From Mucispirillum schaedleri ASF457 (GTDB lineage: Bacteria > Chrysiogenota > Deferribacteres > Deferribacterales > Mucispirillaceae), in NCBI RefSeq assembly GCF_000487995.2, contig NZ_CP097562.1, forward strand, positions 1,051,001-1,115,000: DNA of 64,000 bases. The letters are read 5' to 3'. Positions 53,916 through 61,933 of the stretch are shown here, piece after piece. Every line of letters begins with the position of its first letter. Position 1 is the stretch's first letter. The notes under the pieces were generated by a model. The model saw only the letters and a program-made list of their open reading frames with translations, did no database searches and had not been told where the DNA came from. Made by a program: the position numbers and the translations under genes.

Positions 53916-54833
53916 ATGTTTGAATTAATTAAAACAGAAACAAAGATAGATTTTATTGGCAAATCTAAAATATATTTTACAGTCTCTATTATACTCTGCA
54001 TTATAGGGCTTGCATTTATATTTGGCAAAGGCTTTAACTATGGTGTAGATTTTTCAGGTGGCACAAGTGTGCAGGTAACATTTGAAAGGGCAGTAGATAT
54101 TGATAAAATGAGAACTACACTTACTCAGGATATTGGTGCAAGTGTAAGCATACAAACATTAGGTTCAGACAGCTCATTCAGAATTAAAGTAGACCAGGGA
54201 GCAGGTGGGGAAGATTTGAAAAAGATTTCAGATACTATCAGCAATTCTTTGGAAACAAAATTCTCTGAAGGGGGCAAAGTTGTAATAGACAGTATTGAGC
54301 AGGTAGGTCCACAGGTTGGTAAAGATTTAAAAAGACAGGCTCTTTTAGCAGTGCTTTATGCAGTTATAGGTATATTAATATATGTTGCTATCAGGTTTGA
54401 ATTAATGTCTGCAACAAGCTCTATTATAGCTTTAACACATGATATTATACTTACACTTGGTATTATTGTTGCAGCAAATGTTACTTTTGATTTAACAGTT
54501 TTAGCAGCTCTTCTAACAGTTGTTGGTTACTCATTAAACGATAAAATAGTTATTTTTGACAGAATTAGAGAAAGGTCAAGAATGGATGAACATAAACCAT
54601 TGATGGAAAGTATAAATATTAGTATTAATGAAACACTTTCAAGAACAATATTAACATCTACTTCTACACTGCTTGCAGTAATAAGTTTGGCAGTTTTTGG
54701 CGGCGAAGTTATTAAAGGTTTTGCTGTTGTTATGATAGCAGGTATTATAATTGGCACTTATTCATCAATAGGTATTGCAAGCTCACTTGTGTATAATATT
54801 AAAATGATAAAAGGTAAAAAAACAGTTAAATAA
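53916..54833 (+). CDS. secF: Protein translocase subunit SecF
   Basis: A 305-aa partner of SecD with six helices, GFNYGVDFSGGTSVQV in the first loop and TVVGYSLNDKIVIFDRIRER in helix 4. GGGAGAG precedes the ATG 13 bases after secD. The transcript ends at the terminator just downstream. Confidence 0.97.
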   Translation: MFELIKTETKIDFIGKSKIYFTVSIILCIIGLAFIFGKGFNYGVDFSGGTSVQVTFERAVDIDKMRTTLTQDIGASVSIQTLGSDSSFRIKVDQGAGGEDLKKISDTISNSLETKFSEGGKVVIDSIEQVGPQVGKDLKRQALLAVLYAVIGILIYVAIRFELMSATSSIIALTHDIILTLGIIVAANVTFDLTVLAALLTVVGYSLNDKIVIFDRIRERSRMDEHKPLMESINISINETLSRTILTSTSTLLAVISLAVFGGEVIKGFAVVMIAGIIIGTYSSIGIASSLVYNIKMIKGKKTVK

Positions 54834-54840
54834 ATATATT

Positions 54841-54865
54841 GCCTGCTTTTTAAGCAGGCTTTATT
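54841..54865 (+). terminator. Rho-independent terminator after secF
   Basis: A perfect 8-bp stem gcctgctt/aagcaggc with a three-base loop, then tttatt. It closes the tgt-yajC-secDF operon. Confidence 0.88.
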
Positions 54866-54962
54866 CATGTATTAAATCAAATACAATGCATAAGTCAAAA
54901 ATAAACTTTTATATATTTTACATATATATTTTACATATAATTAATGTAATACATACAATTCA

Positions 54963-55000
54963 GACGGCTCATCCTGAGCCAAAGGCGAAGTATCTAAAAA
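54963..55000. repeat. Dispersed repeat end motif
   Basis: ggctcatcctgagccaaagg cgaagtatctaaaaac matches the end motif of the longer copies. It sits between the convergent secF and pseI ends. Confidence 0.55.
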
Positions 55001-55024
55001 CTAAAAAATTACCATATATAATAA

Positions 55025-56071
55025 TTAATCATCATTCCAATTTATCATATAATCTTGCAACGGCTCTGCATAATCTATATCGCATGCTGCTTTTTTACCT
55101 ATGATTTCTTTATAATATTTTGTGGATATTCCATATCCCGGTCTTACACTTTTGATATTATCTTCCGTAAAATACTCACCTTTTTTTATGCTTTTTGAAG
55201 TGAATAAAGACCTTCTATCCATTAATTGATTTTTCTGACTAAGTGATAAAGTATAGTTTATACATCCATAAGCTAGTTCAATTTCTCGTATCATTTTAAC
55301 CATTGAATGAAATTCATCAGGTGTCATGCTGAATCCTGCATCAACTGTATTATCATTTTTATCAAGCACAACATGTTTTTCAATCACTCTTGCACCAAGG
55401 CAGAATGCACCAACAGCAACACTGTATCCTAATGTGTGGTCTGATATGCCTGCTTCTACTTGAAATCTTTCTTTAATATCCTTTATCATTATTATATTTG
55501 CATCACTTATGGAAGCAGGATATGATGAAGTGCATTTTAATAAACATATTTGATTATTTCCTGCATATCTTATAGTATTAACTGCATCCCATATTTCATG
55601 TTCTTCTGATAAACCTAAAGATAATAATATAGGCTTTTGTTTCTTAGCAATATGTTCTATTAAATATAAATCATTAATTTCAAAAGATGATATTTTATAG
55701 CATGGAATGCCTAATTCTTCTAAATAATCGGCAGATGTAATATCAAATGGAGTAGAAAAAAATTCCAGTCCTAAACTTTCTGCATAATCTTTTAACTCTT
55801 TATGCCAGCTCCATGGTGTATATGCTTCAGAATAAAGCTGATAAAGTGTTTTACCTGCCCATAACCCATTTATATTAGTATGAAAATAACTTTTATTAGA
55901 GTTTAATGTAATTGTATCAGGTGTATATGTTTGAAGTTTGACAGCATCTGCAGAAGCATCTGCCGCTGCTTTAATAAGTTTATAAGCCTTGTTAATATCA
56001 CCACCATGATTTCCACTTAATTCTGCTACAATGAAAGCTTTTTTATTAGTGTCTACTTTACCTATAACCAT
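55025..56071 (-). CDS. pseI: Pseudaminic acid synthase-type NeuB-family enzyme
   Basis: A 348-aa sialic-acid-synthase-family enzyme that condenses a six-carbon sugar with phosphoenolpyruvate. The start FIVAELSGNHGGDINKA, then LWAGKTLYQLYSEAYTPW, CTSSYPA, SDHTLG and EKHVVLDK are typical of PseI, and a C-terminal SAF antifreeze-like domain (RRSLFTSKSIKKGE, IRPGYG-like) is present. I start at the ATG at 56071, one base after the upstream stop; a longer frame to 56095 has no ribosome site. Legionaminate synthase is a less likely alternative. Confidence 0.88.
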   Translation of the reverse strand: MVIGKVDTNKKAFIVAELSGNHGGDINKAYKLIKAAADASADAVKLQTYTPDTITLNSNKSYFHTNINGLWAGKTLYQLYSEAYTPWSWHKELKDYAESLGLEFFSTPFDITSADYLEELGIPCYKISSFEINDLYLIEHIAKKQKPILLSLGLSEEHEIWDAVNTIRYAGNNQICLLKCTSSYPASISDANIIMIKDIKERFQVEAGISDHTLGYSVAVGAFCLGARVIEKHVVLDKNDNTVDAGFSMTPDEFHSMVKMIREIELAYGCINYTLSLSQKNQLMDRRSLFTSKSIKKGEYFTEDNIKSVRPGYGISTKYYKEIIGKKAACDIDYAEPLQDYMINWNDD

Positions 56072-56072
56072 A

Positions 56073-56804
56073 TCATACTTCTCTTTGTTTAACATTTATA
56101 TTAATTTTATTTATTTCATCATGTTTTAATAAAAATTTTATTACACTTTTTGTATCTATTATACTATTTTCTTTATAAAACTTATTATAAAGCACAGATG
56201 TCAGCTGGAAATCAGATTTTTCATCAACACATAGTCTTATATTTTTGCTTTTATATATTTCTTCAATCTTTGGGGAAAGTATTTTATACTCATTTTCATG
56301 ATTATACATATATAATGTAACATGTTCTTTTTCTGAATCAGTTAAATCTTTGCCATGCATATCACATAATGCTTTAAAAGAGAATATTTCGTTATCAAGG
56401 CCTCTAATTAATCCGTCTTTACTTCGTGGAGATACACAGTCATGTTTACCCTTTAAAAATATATCTATATTTTTTTCAATAATAGATGGCTCAATAAATG
56501 GACAATCTGCTGTTATTCTAGTAATTATATCAGCATTATATTTTAGAGCACATTGAAAAAACCTTTCTAATACATTATTTTCATCACCTCTGAAACATAA
56601 AATATTATTAGCAGAACAAAATGAGAATATTGCATCATCTAATGGATTAATTGATGTGGCTACAACTATATCATCAATATTTTTAACATAGTGTAATCTG
56701 TTATATATATGATAAAGCATAGGCTTATTACACAGATTAAAAAGAACTTTTCCTTTTAATCTGGCAGAACCCATACGAGCTTGTATTATCACAATTTTTT
56801 TCAT
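56073..56804 (-). CDS. SpsF-like cytidylyltransferase
   Basis: A 243-aa nucleotidyltransferase starting IVIIQARMGSARLKGKVL, the SpsF/CMP-sugar synthetase motif, with ATSINPLDDAI and RITADCPFI further on. It should make a CMP-activated nonulosonic acid or a related nucleotide sugar for the product of the adjacent pseI. It differs from canonical PseF in its SpsF-like start. Confidence 0.83.
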   Translation of the reverse strand: MKKIVIIQARMGSARLKGKVLFNLCNKPMLYHIYNRLHYVKNIDDIVVATSINPLDDAIFSFCSANNILCFRGDENNVLERFFQCALKYNADIITRITADCPFIEPSIIEKNIDIFLKGKHDCVSPRSKDGLIRGLDNEIFSFKALCDMHGKDLTDSEKEHVTLYMYNHENEYKILSPKIEEIYKSKNIRLCVDEKSDFQLTSVLYNKFYKENSIIDTKSVIKFLLKHDEINKININVKQREV

Positions 56805-56875
56805 AAATGACCTAATATGCTGAACTATTTTTTATAACTTTATTTTATATCAGCCTGTATATTCTATAATTATCT

Positions 56876-57547
56876 CTATTTAGTAACCTGCAGCATCCAC
56901 CAGCTATTATGTTTGTGTAAATTATCTTTATAGTAATCCTCTCTTTCTATATTTTCTATTTTAAAGCCTGTATTTATAAGCAGCTCTTTTGCTTCATCTA
57001 AATTAAAAAACGAATAAACTGCATCTTTATATTCATTTTCTAATATAAAAGTATTGTCATCAATTTTTTGACCTGTTTGATAAAGATAATCATAAGTAGT
57101 TCTAAAATTTATAAACATTTTGCCATTACTTTTTAATAATTTATTTATTACTAATAAATCATTTGTAATAGATTTTACATCTCTTAAAAAAATAACTCCA
57201 AAAATCAATATTACATCAAACTCCATATTAAAATTATATTCTGTAAAGTTGCCACAATATATTTCTTTTAAGTTTTTATAACCTTGTAGATTATTTTTAG
57301 CTATATTACATGCATCAGCAATATAGTCTATACCATAAGACTGAAAACCATAATCAAGTAATGCTTTAAGATTTCTTCCACTGCCTGTTCCTATATCCAA
57401 TGCTTTCATTTCAGATATTACTGCTCTATCTATCTTGCTGTAATTTCTTCCTAAAAACCTTGCTACACTCTCTGCTGGATATAACATAACTGCATTTTCT
57501 ATTACATTTTTCCAAACTGATTTATTTTGCTCATCCATTTTATTCAT
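56876..57547 (-). CDS. SAM-dependent methyltransferase
   Basis: A 223-aa class I methyltransferase with motif I ALDIGTGSGRNLKALL and a post-motif acidic region GIDYIAD. It is not of a named family that I recognise. Placed among nonulosonate genes and overlapping the ATP-grasp gene by 8 bases, it probably methylates a glycan sugar or precursor. GGGGGAA precedes the ATG. Confidence 0.8.
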   Translation of the reverse strand: MNKMDEQNKSVWKNVIENAVMLYPAESVARFLGRNYSKIDRAVISEMKALDIGTGSGRNLKALLDYGFQSYGIDYIADACNIAKNNLQGYKNLKEIYCGNFTEYNFNMEFDVILIFGVIFLRDVKSITNDLLVINKLLKSNGKMFINFRTTYDYLYQTGQKIDDNTFILENEYKDAVYSFFNLDEAKELLINTGFKIENIEREDYYKDNLHKHNSWWMLQVTK

Positions 57548-58697
57548 TTACTATTCCCCCTGTTAATTCATCTAATATTTTATTATTTTGAATATATAGT
57601 TCTTCCAGTGATTGATTTTCTATAATATAAAATCCCCTGTTTAATACATGTGATGTATTTGTAATTTTACCTATATATTGATTTTTTATAATATTATATT
57701 CCATGTAGATGATTTTATATTTATTTTGTATATATGAAATATCCAAATCTTTATCTACACACATATTCTCAAATGGTATATACTGTAATAATGTATAGCT
57801 GTTTGATTTTGATATTTTTGGGTTTGGTTTATTAAGTAATTGGTTAATATAATAGTCATATATATTAAATCCGCAAGATGATATAATTAATTTTGATGTA
57901 ATATTAAGACCTGCTGCTCTAGGTGATATATCAATAATATATGCTTCATTATTTTTCAATATAATATCTGCATGAAATACTGCACTATCTATATTCATAT
58001 TATTAATATATATATTTAATATATTATAAATTGTATTGTAGTCTTGATTAGAAATATTTGCAGGCATTATATAGGCAAGTTCCTGCCTATACGGCTCAGG
58101 TGTTATCTGTTTGCTGCGAATATTTAAGAAATGGAATTCCCCCCCCCCGATAACTATGTCGCAGCCATACTCAACACCTTGAATATATTCCTGTATTAAA
58201 TATTCTCCATAGCTGCCATCATATTTATTATAAACTTCATCAAGTTCATTTTCATTATATACAATTTGGACATCTTTACTGCCAGAACCAAATTGTGGCT
58301 TTAAAATGGCAGGAAAAACAATATTATCTTTTTGGTATATCTGCGGAAAGGCAAGACCATTTTTTTCTAAATATTTATTATTTTTTAGTTTATCTGAACA
58401 TATATCACAGCATGAAAACGAAGGACCTTTAAGCCCAAAATAATCATTTAAATACCCTGCTGTAACAACATTTCTACCAACAGGGCTTGGAAGAACACCA
58501 CATATATCATATTGTGATAAAATATCTGCAATTTTTTCTTTTTCATGTATACTGATATTGTAAAATAAATCAGGTTTTACTAAACTATAATCACATTCTT
58601 TCATATCAAATGCAATTACCTTTAACCCTTTAGACATAGCAGTATTAATTGCAAATGCTTGTTCTTCTCCAGCACCTAGGGAAACAATATATTTCAT
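57540..58697 (-). CDS. ATP-grasp ligase with internal G10 tract (phase-variable, in frame)
   Basis: A 385-aa ATP-grasp protein. The N-terminal pre-ATP-grasp fold reads YIVSLGAGEEQAFAIN, and the ATP-grasp core contains PAILKPQFGSGSKDV, EYLIQEYIQGVEYGCD and HADIILKNN with IIDISPRAAG. Such enzymes form amide or ester bonds with amino acids; here they could decorate a sugar. A run of ten G encodes VIGGGEF (residue ~185); one slipped base would truncate the protein mid-domain. It begins directly after the symporter stop (TAA ATG). Confidence 0.82.
   Translation of the reverse strand: MKYIVSLGAGEEQAFAINTAMSKGLKVIAFDMKECDYSLVKPDLFYNISIHEKEKIADILSQYDICGVLPSPVGRNVVTAGYLNDYFGLKGPSFSCCDICSDKLKNNKYLEKNGLAFPQIYQKDNIVFPAILKPQFGSGSKDVQIVYNENELDEVYNKYDGSYGEYLIQEYIQGVEYGCDIVIGGGEFHFLNIRSKQITPEPYRQELAYIMPANISNQDYNTIYNILNIYINNMNIDSAVFHADIILKNNEAYIIDISPRAAGLNITSKLIISSCGFNIYDYYINQLLNKPNPKISKSNSYTLLQYIPFENMCVDKDLDISYIQNKYKIIYMEYNIIKNQYIGKITNTSHVLNRGFYIIENQSLEELYIQNNKILDELTGGIVNE
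58139..58148 (-). repeat. Homopolymer G10 (C10 on +) tract in the ATP-grasp gene
   Basis: Ten consecutive C on the plus strand inside the coding region, in frame as sequenced. It is the longest G/C run in the window and a likely slipped-strand switch. Confidence 0.9.
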
Positions 58698-59936
58698 TTA
58701 AGATTCAGTCTCATCTTCTGTAAGATTATGGTCATTCTTATAGATTTTATCAAGAATAACTGCAATAGCACCATCACCAGTAACATTTGTTGCCGTGCCA
58801 AAACTATCCATAACAATATATAATGCTATCATTAATGCATTTGTTTCTTGAGAAAAACCAAGAACTGCTGATAATGGTGCAAGAGCTGTCATAATAGCAC
58901 CACCCGGAACACCCGGAGCCGCAACCATTGCAACTGCTAATGTAAAAATAAATGCAGAATACTGAGAAAATGATATATCCATACCAGTTGTATATATAAC
59001 TGCTAATGAGCAGGCTACAATTTTAAGCATAGAGCCAGAAAGGTTAATTGTTGCACATAGTGGAACAGCAAAGCTTGCAATAGAGTTTCTAACACCATTT
59101 GATAAAGTAGACTCTAGTGTAACAGGAATTGTTGCAGCTGAAGAAGAAGTGCCAAGGGCTGTAATATAAGCAGGCATCATCCTTTTAAGCAGTGTGAGTG
59201 GATTTTTATGTGCTACAATACCTGCAATGCTGAAAAATATTAACAATAAGACAGCTGTTAAAATAAATATTAAAATTATAATCTTAATAAACACTGCTAA
59301 AACTTTACCAATTTCACCAACATAAGTTATACTCATAAAAATAGTTAAAATATAAAGCGGAAGCAGTGGAATAATAACTGACGAAATAATTTTATTAATA
59401 ATTATTCTTAAATCATCAACAACATCCATAATTTTTTCTGTTTTTGTAACTGCTAAACCAAAACCTAAAACAAAAGCAAATATTAATGCTGATGTGACAG
59501 ACATTATTGGCGGCATATCTATTGTAAAATATGCTTGAATACCTTTTGATACATCTGCATCTGGTGATATAAGTGCTGCACCGTCAAGCATAAAAGGATA
59601 AAGTAAAGATGCAATACCATAAGTAGAAAAGCCTGAAAAAAGTGTGAAAGCATACGCCAGAACAATAGTAATAAGTAGAAGTTTACCAGCATCTCTGCCA
59701 AGATGCCCAATGCCCGGTGCCACAAGCCCTATAATTAAAAGCGGTATGATAAAGCTGAGAAAATTACTAAAAATAGAATTAAAAATCATCAGTATTTTTG
59801 CAATAACAACACCGCCTGAAAAAAGGCTTAATATAAGTCCCAGCACAATACCAATAATTATTGCTGTAATTATTTTAATAAGTAATTTTGCCTGAAATTT
59901 TACAGGCTTTAAAGTGGATTGATTTTCTAAACTCAT
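58698..59936 (-). CDS. DAACS-family Na+:dicarboxylate/amino acid symporter
   Basis: A ~412-aa membrane protein of the dicarboxylate/amino acid:cation symporter family. The hallmarks are TALGTSSSAATIPVTLE (helical hairpin 1), the TM7-like MVAAPGVPGGAIM (hairpin 2) and DSFGTATNVTGDGAIAV (TM8). It takes up dicarboxylate, glutamate or serine/threonine with Na+. I place the start at the ATG at 59936 (GGA upstream, weak); ATGs at 59948 and 59978 are in frame. It abuts the ATP-grasp gene, so it may share its transcript. Confidence 0.88.
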   Translation of the reverse strand: MSLENQSTLKPVKFQAKLLIKIITAIIIGIVLGLILSLFSGGVVIAKILMIFNSIFSNFLSFIIPLLIIGLVAPGIGHLGRDAGKLLLITIVLAYAFTLFSGFSTYGIASLLYPFMLDGAALISPDADVSKGIQAYFTIDMPPIMSVTSALIFAFVLGFGLAVTKTEKIMDVVDDLRIIINKIISSVIIPLLPLYILTIFMSITYVGEIGKVLAVFIKIIILIFILTAVLLLIFFSIAGIVAHKNPLTLLKRMMPAYITALGTSSSAATIPVTLESTLSNGVRNSIASFAVPLCATINLSGSMLKIVACSLAVIYTTGMDISFSQYSAFIFTLAVAMVAAPGVPGGAIMTALAPLSAVLGFSQETNALMIALYIVMDSFGTATNVTGDGAIAVILDKIYKNDHNLTEDETES

Positions 59937-60171
59937 GGTATTTTCCATTAATAATTTATTTGCATATAAGCATGCCATAAAATACTAAACTAATAATCAT
60001 TATTTGTAAATAATTATTTAAAATATACATTATAAAAAGTGTTATAAAGTCCATTACATAAAACAAGCAGAGATTTAATATATAAGTAAACATATTAAAA
60101 TAATATTAATATCCTTGCAATTATTTTAATAACATAGTAAAATATTCAGAAATATATTTTTAAGGTGTTTA

Positions 60172-61053
60172 ATGAAAAATATTCTCAAAAAAACAGTATA
60201 TATTATTATAATTCTATTAATTATATTTATTTTACTTTCTATATTTTTATACTTTTTTACCCGACATCATTTAGATTTTCAGCCAGAAAATAAAGATATA
60301 GATAAAATTATTATATATGGCGATGTTCGCTCAGGATATTTAACCCATATAAGAATTGCTGATATGATTTATCAAGAAAAGCCTGATATGGTTATTTTTA
60401 CAGGCGATATTGCCTCAAACAGCAGAAATTATATTCATTATATGCAGCATACCATATTTGAAAAAAAATTATGGGATAATGCAGAATATTATCCTGTAAG
60501 GGGCAATCATGAATCTACCTACTGGCTTTATGATGCTTTTTTTGATTTGCCAAATGATATGTCATATTATTCTTTTGATAGAATGGGTATGCACTTTATT
60601 GTGCTTGATTGCTGGAATGTATATGCTCCACTTGAAAAAACTCAGCTGGAATGGCTTAAAAATGATTTAGAAGCAAATAAGAATAAACCAATTTCTGTTG
60701 CTATGCATGTGCCGCTTTTTACATCAGGCAAATATGAGCCATATAATGAGCCAGACTTATTAGAACTTTTTGATAAATATAATGTAATGTTTGTATTTTC
60801 TGCCCATGTTCATTCTTATGAAAGGTCATTATATAAAGGGACAAACTATATAGTAACTGCCGGCGGCGGTGCTCCACTTTATCCTGTGACAAGAGATAAC
60901 CCTTATAGACAGATAAGAAAAAATGTTCACCATTATACAATGCTTACAAAAGATAATGACACATATATGCTTAAAGCAGTAGATATAGATGGAAATATTA
61001 TAGATACAGTAAGTACTTCATTAGAAAGTATTGTGAAAAATAAGGAAAAATAA
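60172..61053 (+). CDS. Membrane-anchored metallophosphoesterase, copy 1
   Basis: A 293-aa protein. An N-terminal anchor helix (6-30) is followed by a calcineurin-like phosphoesterase domain: YGDVRSG, FTGDIASNSRN, VRGNHES, VAMHVPLF and the purple-acid-phosphatase-like SAHVHSYERS. The catalytic domain probably faces the periplasm. The substrate is unknown; context suggests cell-envelope phosphates. The next gene is a close paralogue. AAGGTG precedes the ATG. Confidence 0.88.
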   Translation: MKNILKKTVYIIIILLIIFILLSIFLYFFTRHHLDFQPENKDIDKIIIYGDVRSGYLTHIRIADMIYQEKPDMVIFTGDIASNSRNYIHYMQHTIFEKKLWDNAEYYPVRGNHESTYWLYDAFFDLPNDMSYYSFDRMGMHFIVLDCWNVYAPLEKTQLEWLKNDLEANKNKPISVAMHVPLFTSGKYEPYNEPDLLELFDKYNVMFVFSAHVHSYERSLYKGTNYIVTAGGGAPLYPVTRDNPYRQIRKNVHHYTMLTKDNDTYMLKAVDIDGNIIDTVSTSLESIVKNKEK

Positions 61054-61054
61054 A

Positions 61055-61933
61055 ATGATATTAAATATTATATTTGTTATTTTTTTTATAATTTGTGTTT
61101 TTTTTACACTGGTTTTATTTATCTATTTTCTTGTCCGCCACAGGCTGAAATTTGACCCTGCTGATAAAAACATTAATAAAATAGTAATATATGGTGATGT
61201 GCGTTCAAGCTATAAAATGCATAACCATATTGCAAATATGATAAAAAAAGAAAATCCTGATATGATACTTTTTACTGGTGATATAGCTTCTAACAGCCAC
61301 AATTTTCTCCATTACCTTATATTCAGCATTATAGAAAATAAACTTTGGAAAAAATGCGAATATTTCCCTGTAAGAGGAAACCATGAAGCTGAAATACACC
61401 ATTATCAAATCTTTTTAGACTTGCCAAAAAATAAAACATACTATTCTTTTGACAGAATGGGTATGCACTTTATTGTGCTTGATGTTATTGATGAAAGTCT
61501 GCATACAGAGCTGATTACATGGCTTAAAGATGATTTAGAAAAAAACAAAAATAAAAATATAAGTGTTGGTCTGCATTACCCGCTTTTTACATCAGGCAAA
61601 TATTACCCATACCAAGCACCATATTTACTGGAACTTTTTGATAAATATAATGTAATGTTTGTATTTTCTGCCCATGTTCATTCTTATGAAAGGTCAATAT
61701 ATAAAAAGACAAATTATATAGTAACTGCTGGCGGCGGTGCTCCACTTTATCCTGCATCTATTGAAAATAAATATAAAGTATGCAGGGTTAATGACCACCA
61801 TTACTGTGTTATGACAAGAAATGATAAAGATGAATACACTATAAAAGTAATAGATAAAGACGGCAGCAAAATAGATGAAGTAACATCATCTAAAGCAGAA
61901 ATAACAGCAGGTAAATTATGCACAGATATTTAA
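61055..61933 (+). CDS. Membrane-anchored metallophosphoesterase, copy 2 (tandem paralogue)
   Basis: A 292-aa protein with the same plan as copy 1: anchor helix (3-28), YGDVRSS, FTGDIASNSHN, VRGNHEA, LHYPLFTSGKY, SAHVHSYERS. Long stretches are identical at the DNA level to copy 1 (for example around 61640-61695 versus 60765-60820), so the duplication is recent or kept alike by gene conversion. It is one base after copy 1 and overlaps the next gene by 16 bases. Confidence 0.88.
   Translation: MILNIIFVIFFIICVFFTLVLFIYFLVRHRLKFDPADKNINKIVIYGDVRSSYKMHNHIANMIKKENPDMILFTGDIASNSHNFLHYLIFSIIENKLWKKCEYFPVRGNHEAEIHHYQIFLDLPKNKTYYSFDRMGMHFIVLDVIDESLHTELITWLKDDLEKNKNKNISVGLHYPLFTSGKYYPYQAPYLLELFDKYNVMFVFSAHVHSYERSIYKKTNYIVTAGGGAPLYPASIENKYKVCRVNDHHYCVMTRNDKDEYTIKVIDKDGSKIDEVTSSKAEITAGKLCTDI

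Noticed and set aside
54886-55104. 72-codon plus-strand ORF after secF
   Set aside because: It lies beyond the terminator, crosses a repeat motif and overlaps the pseI 3' end on the other strand.
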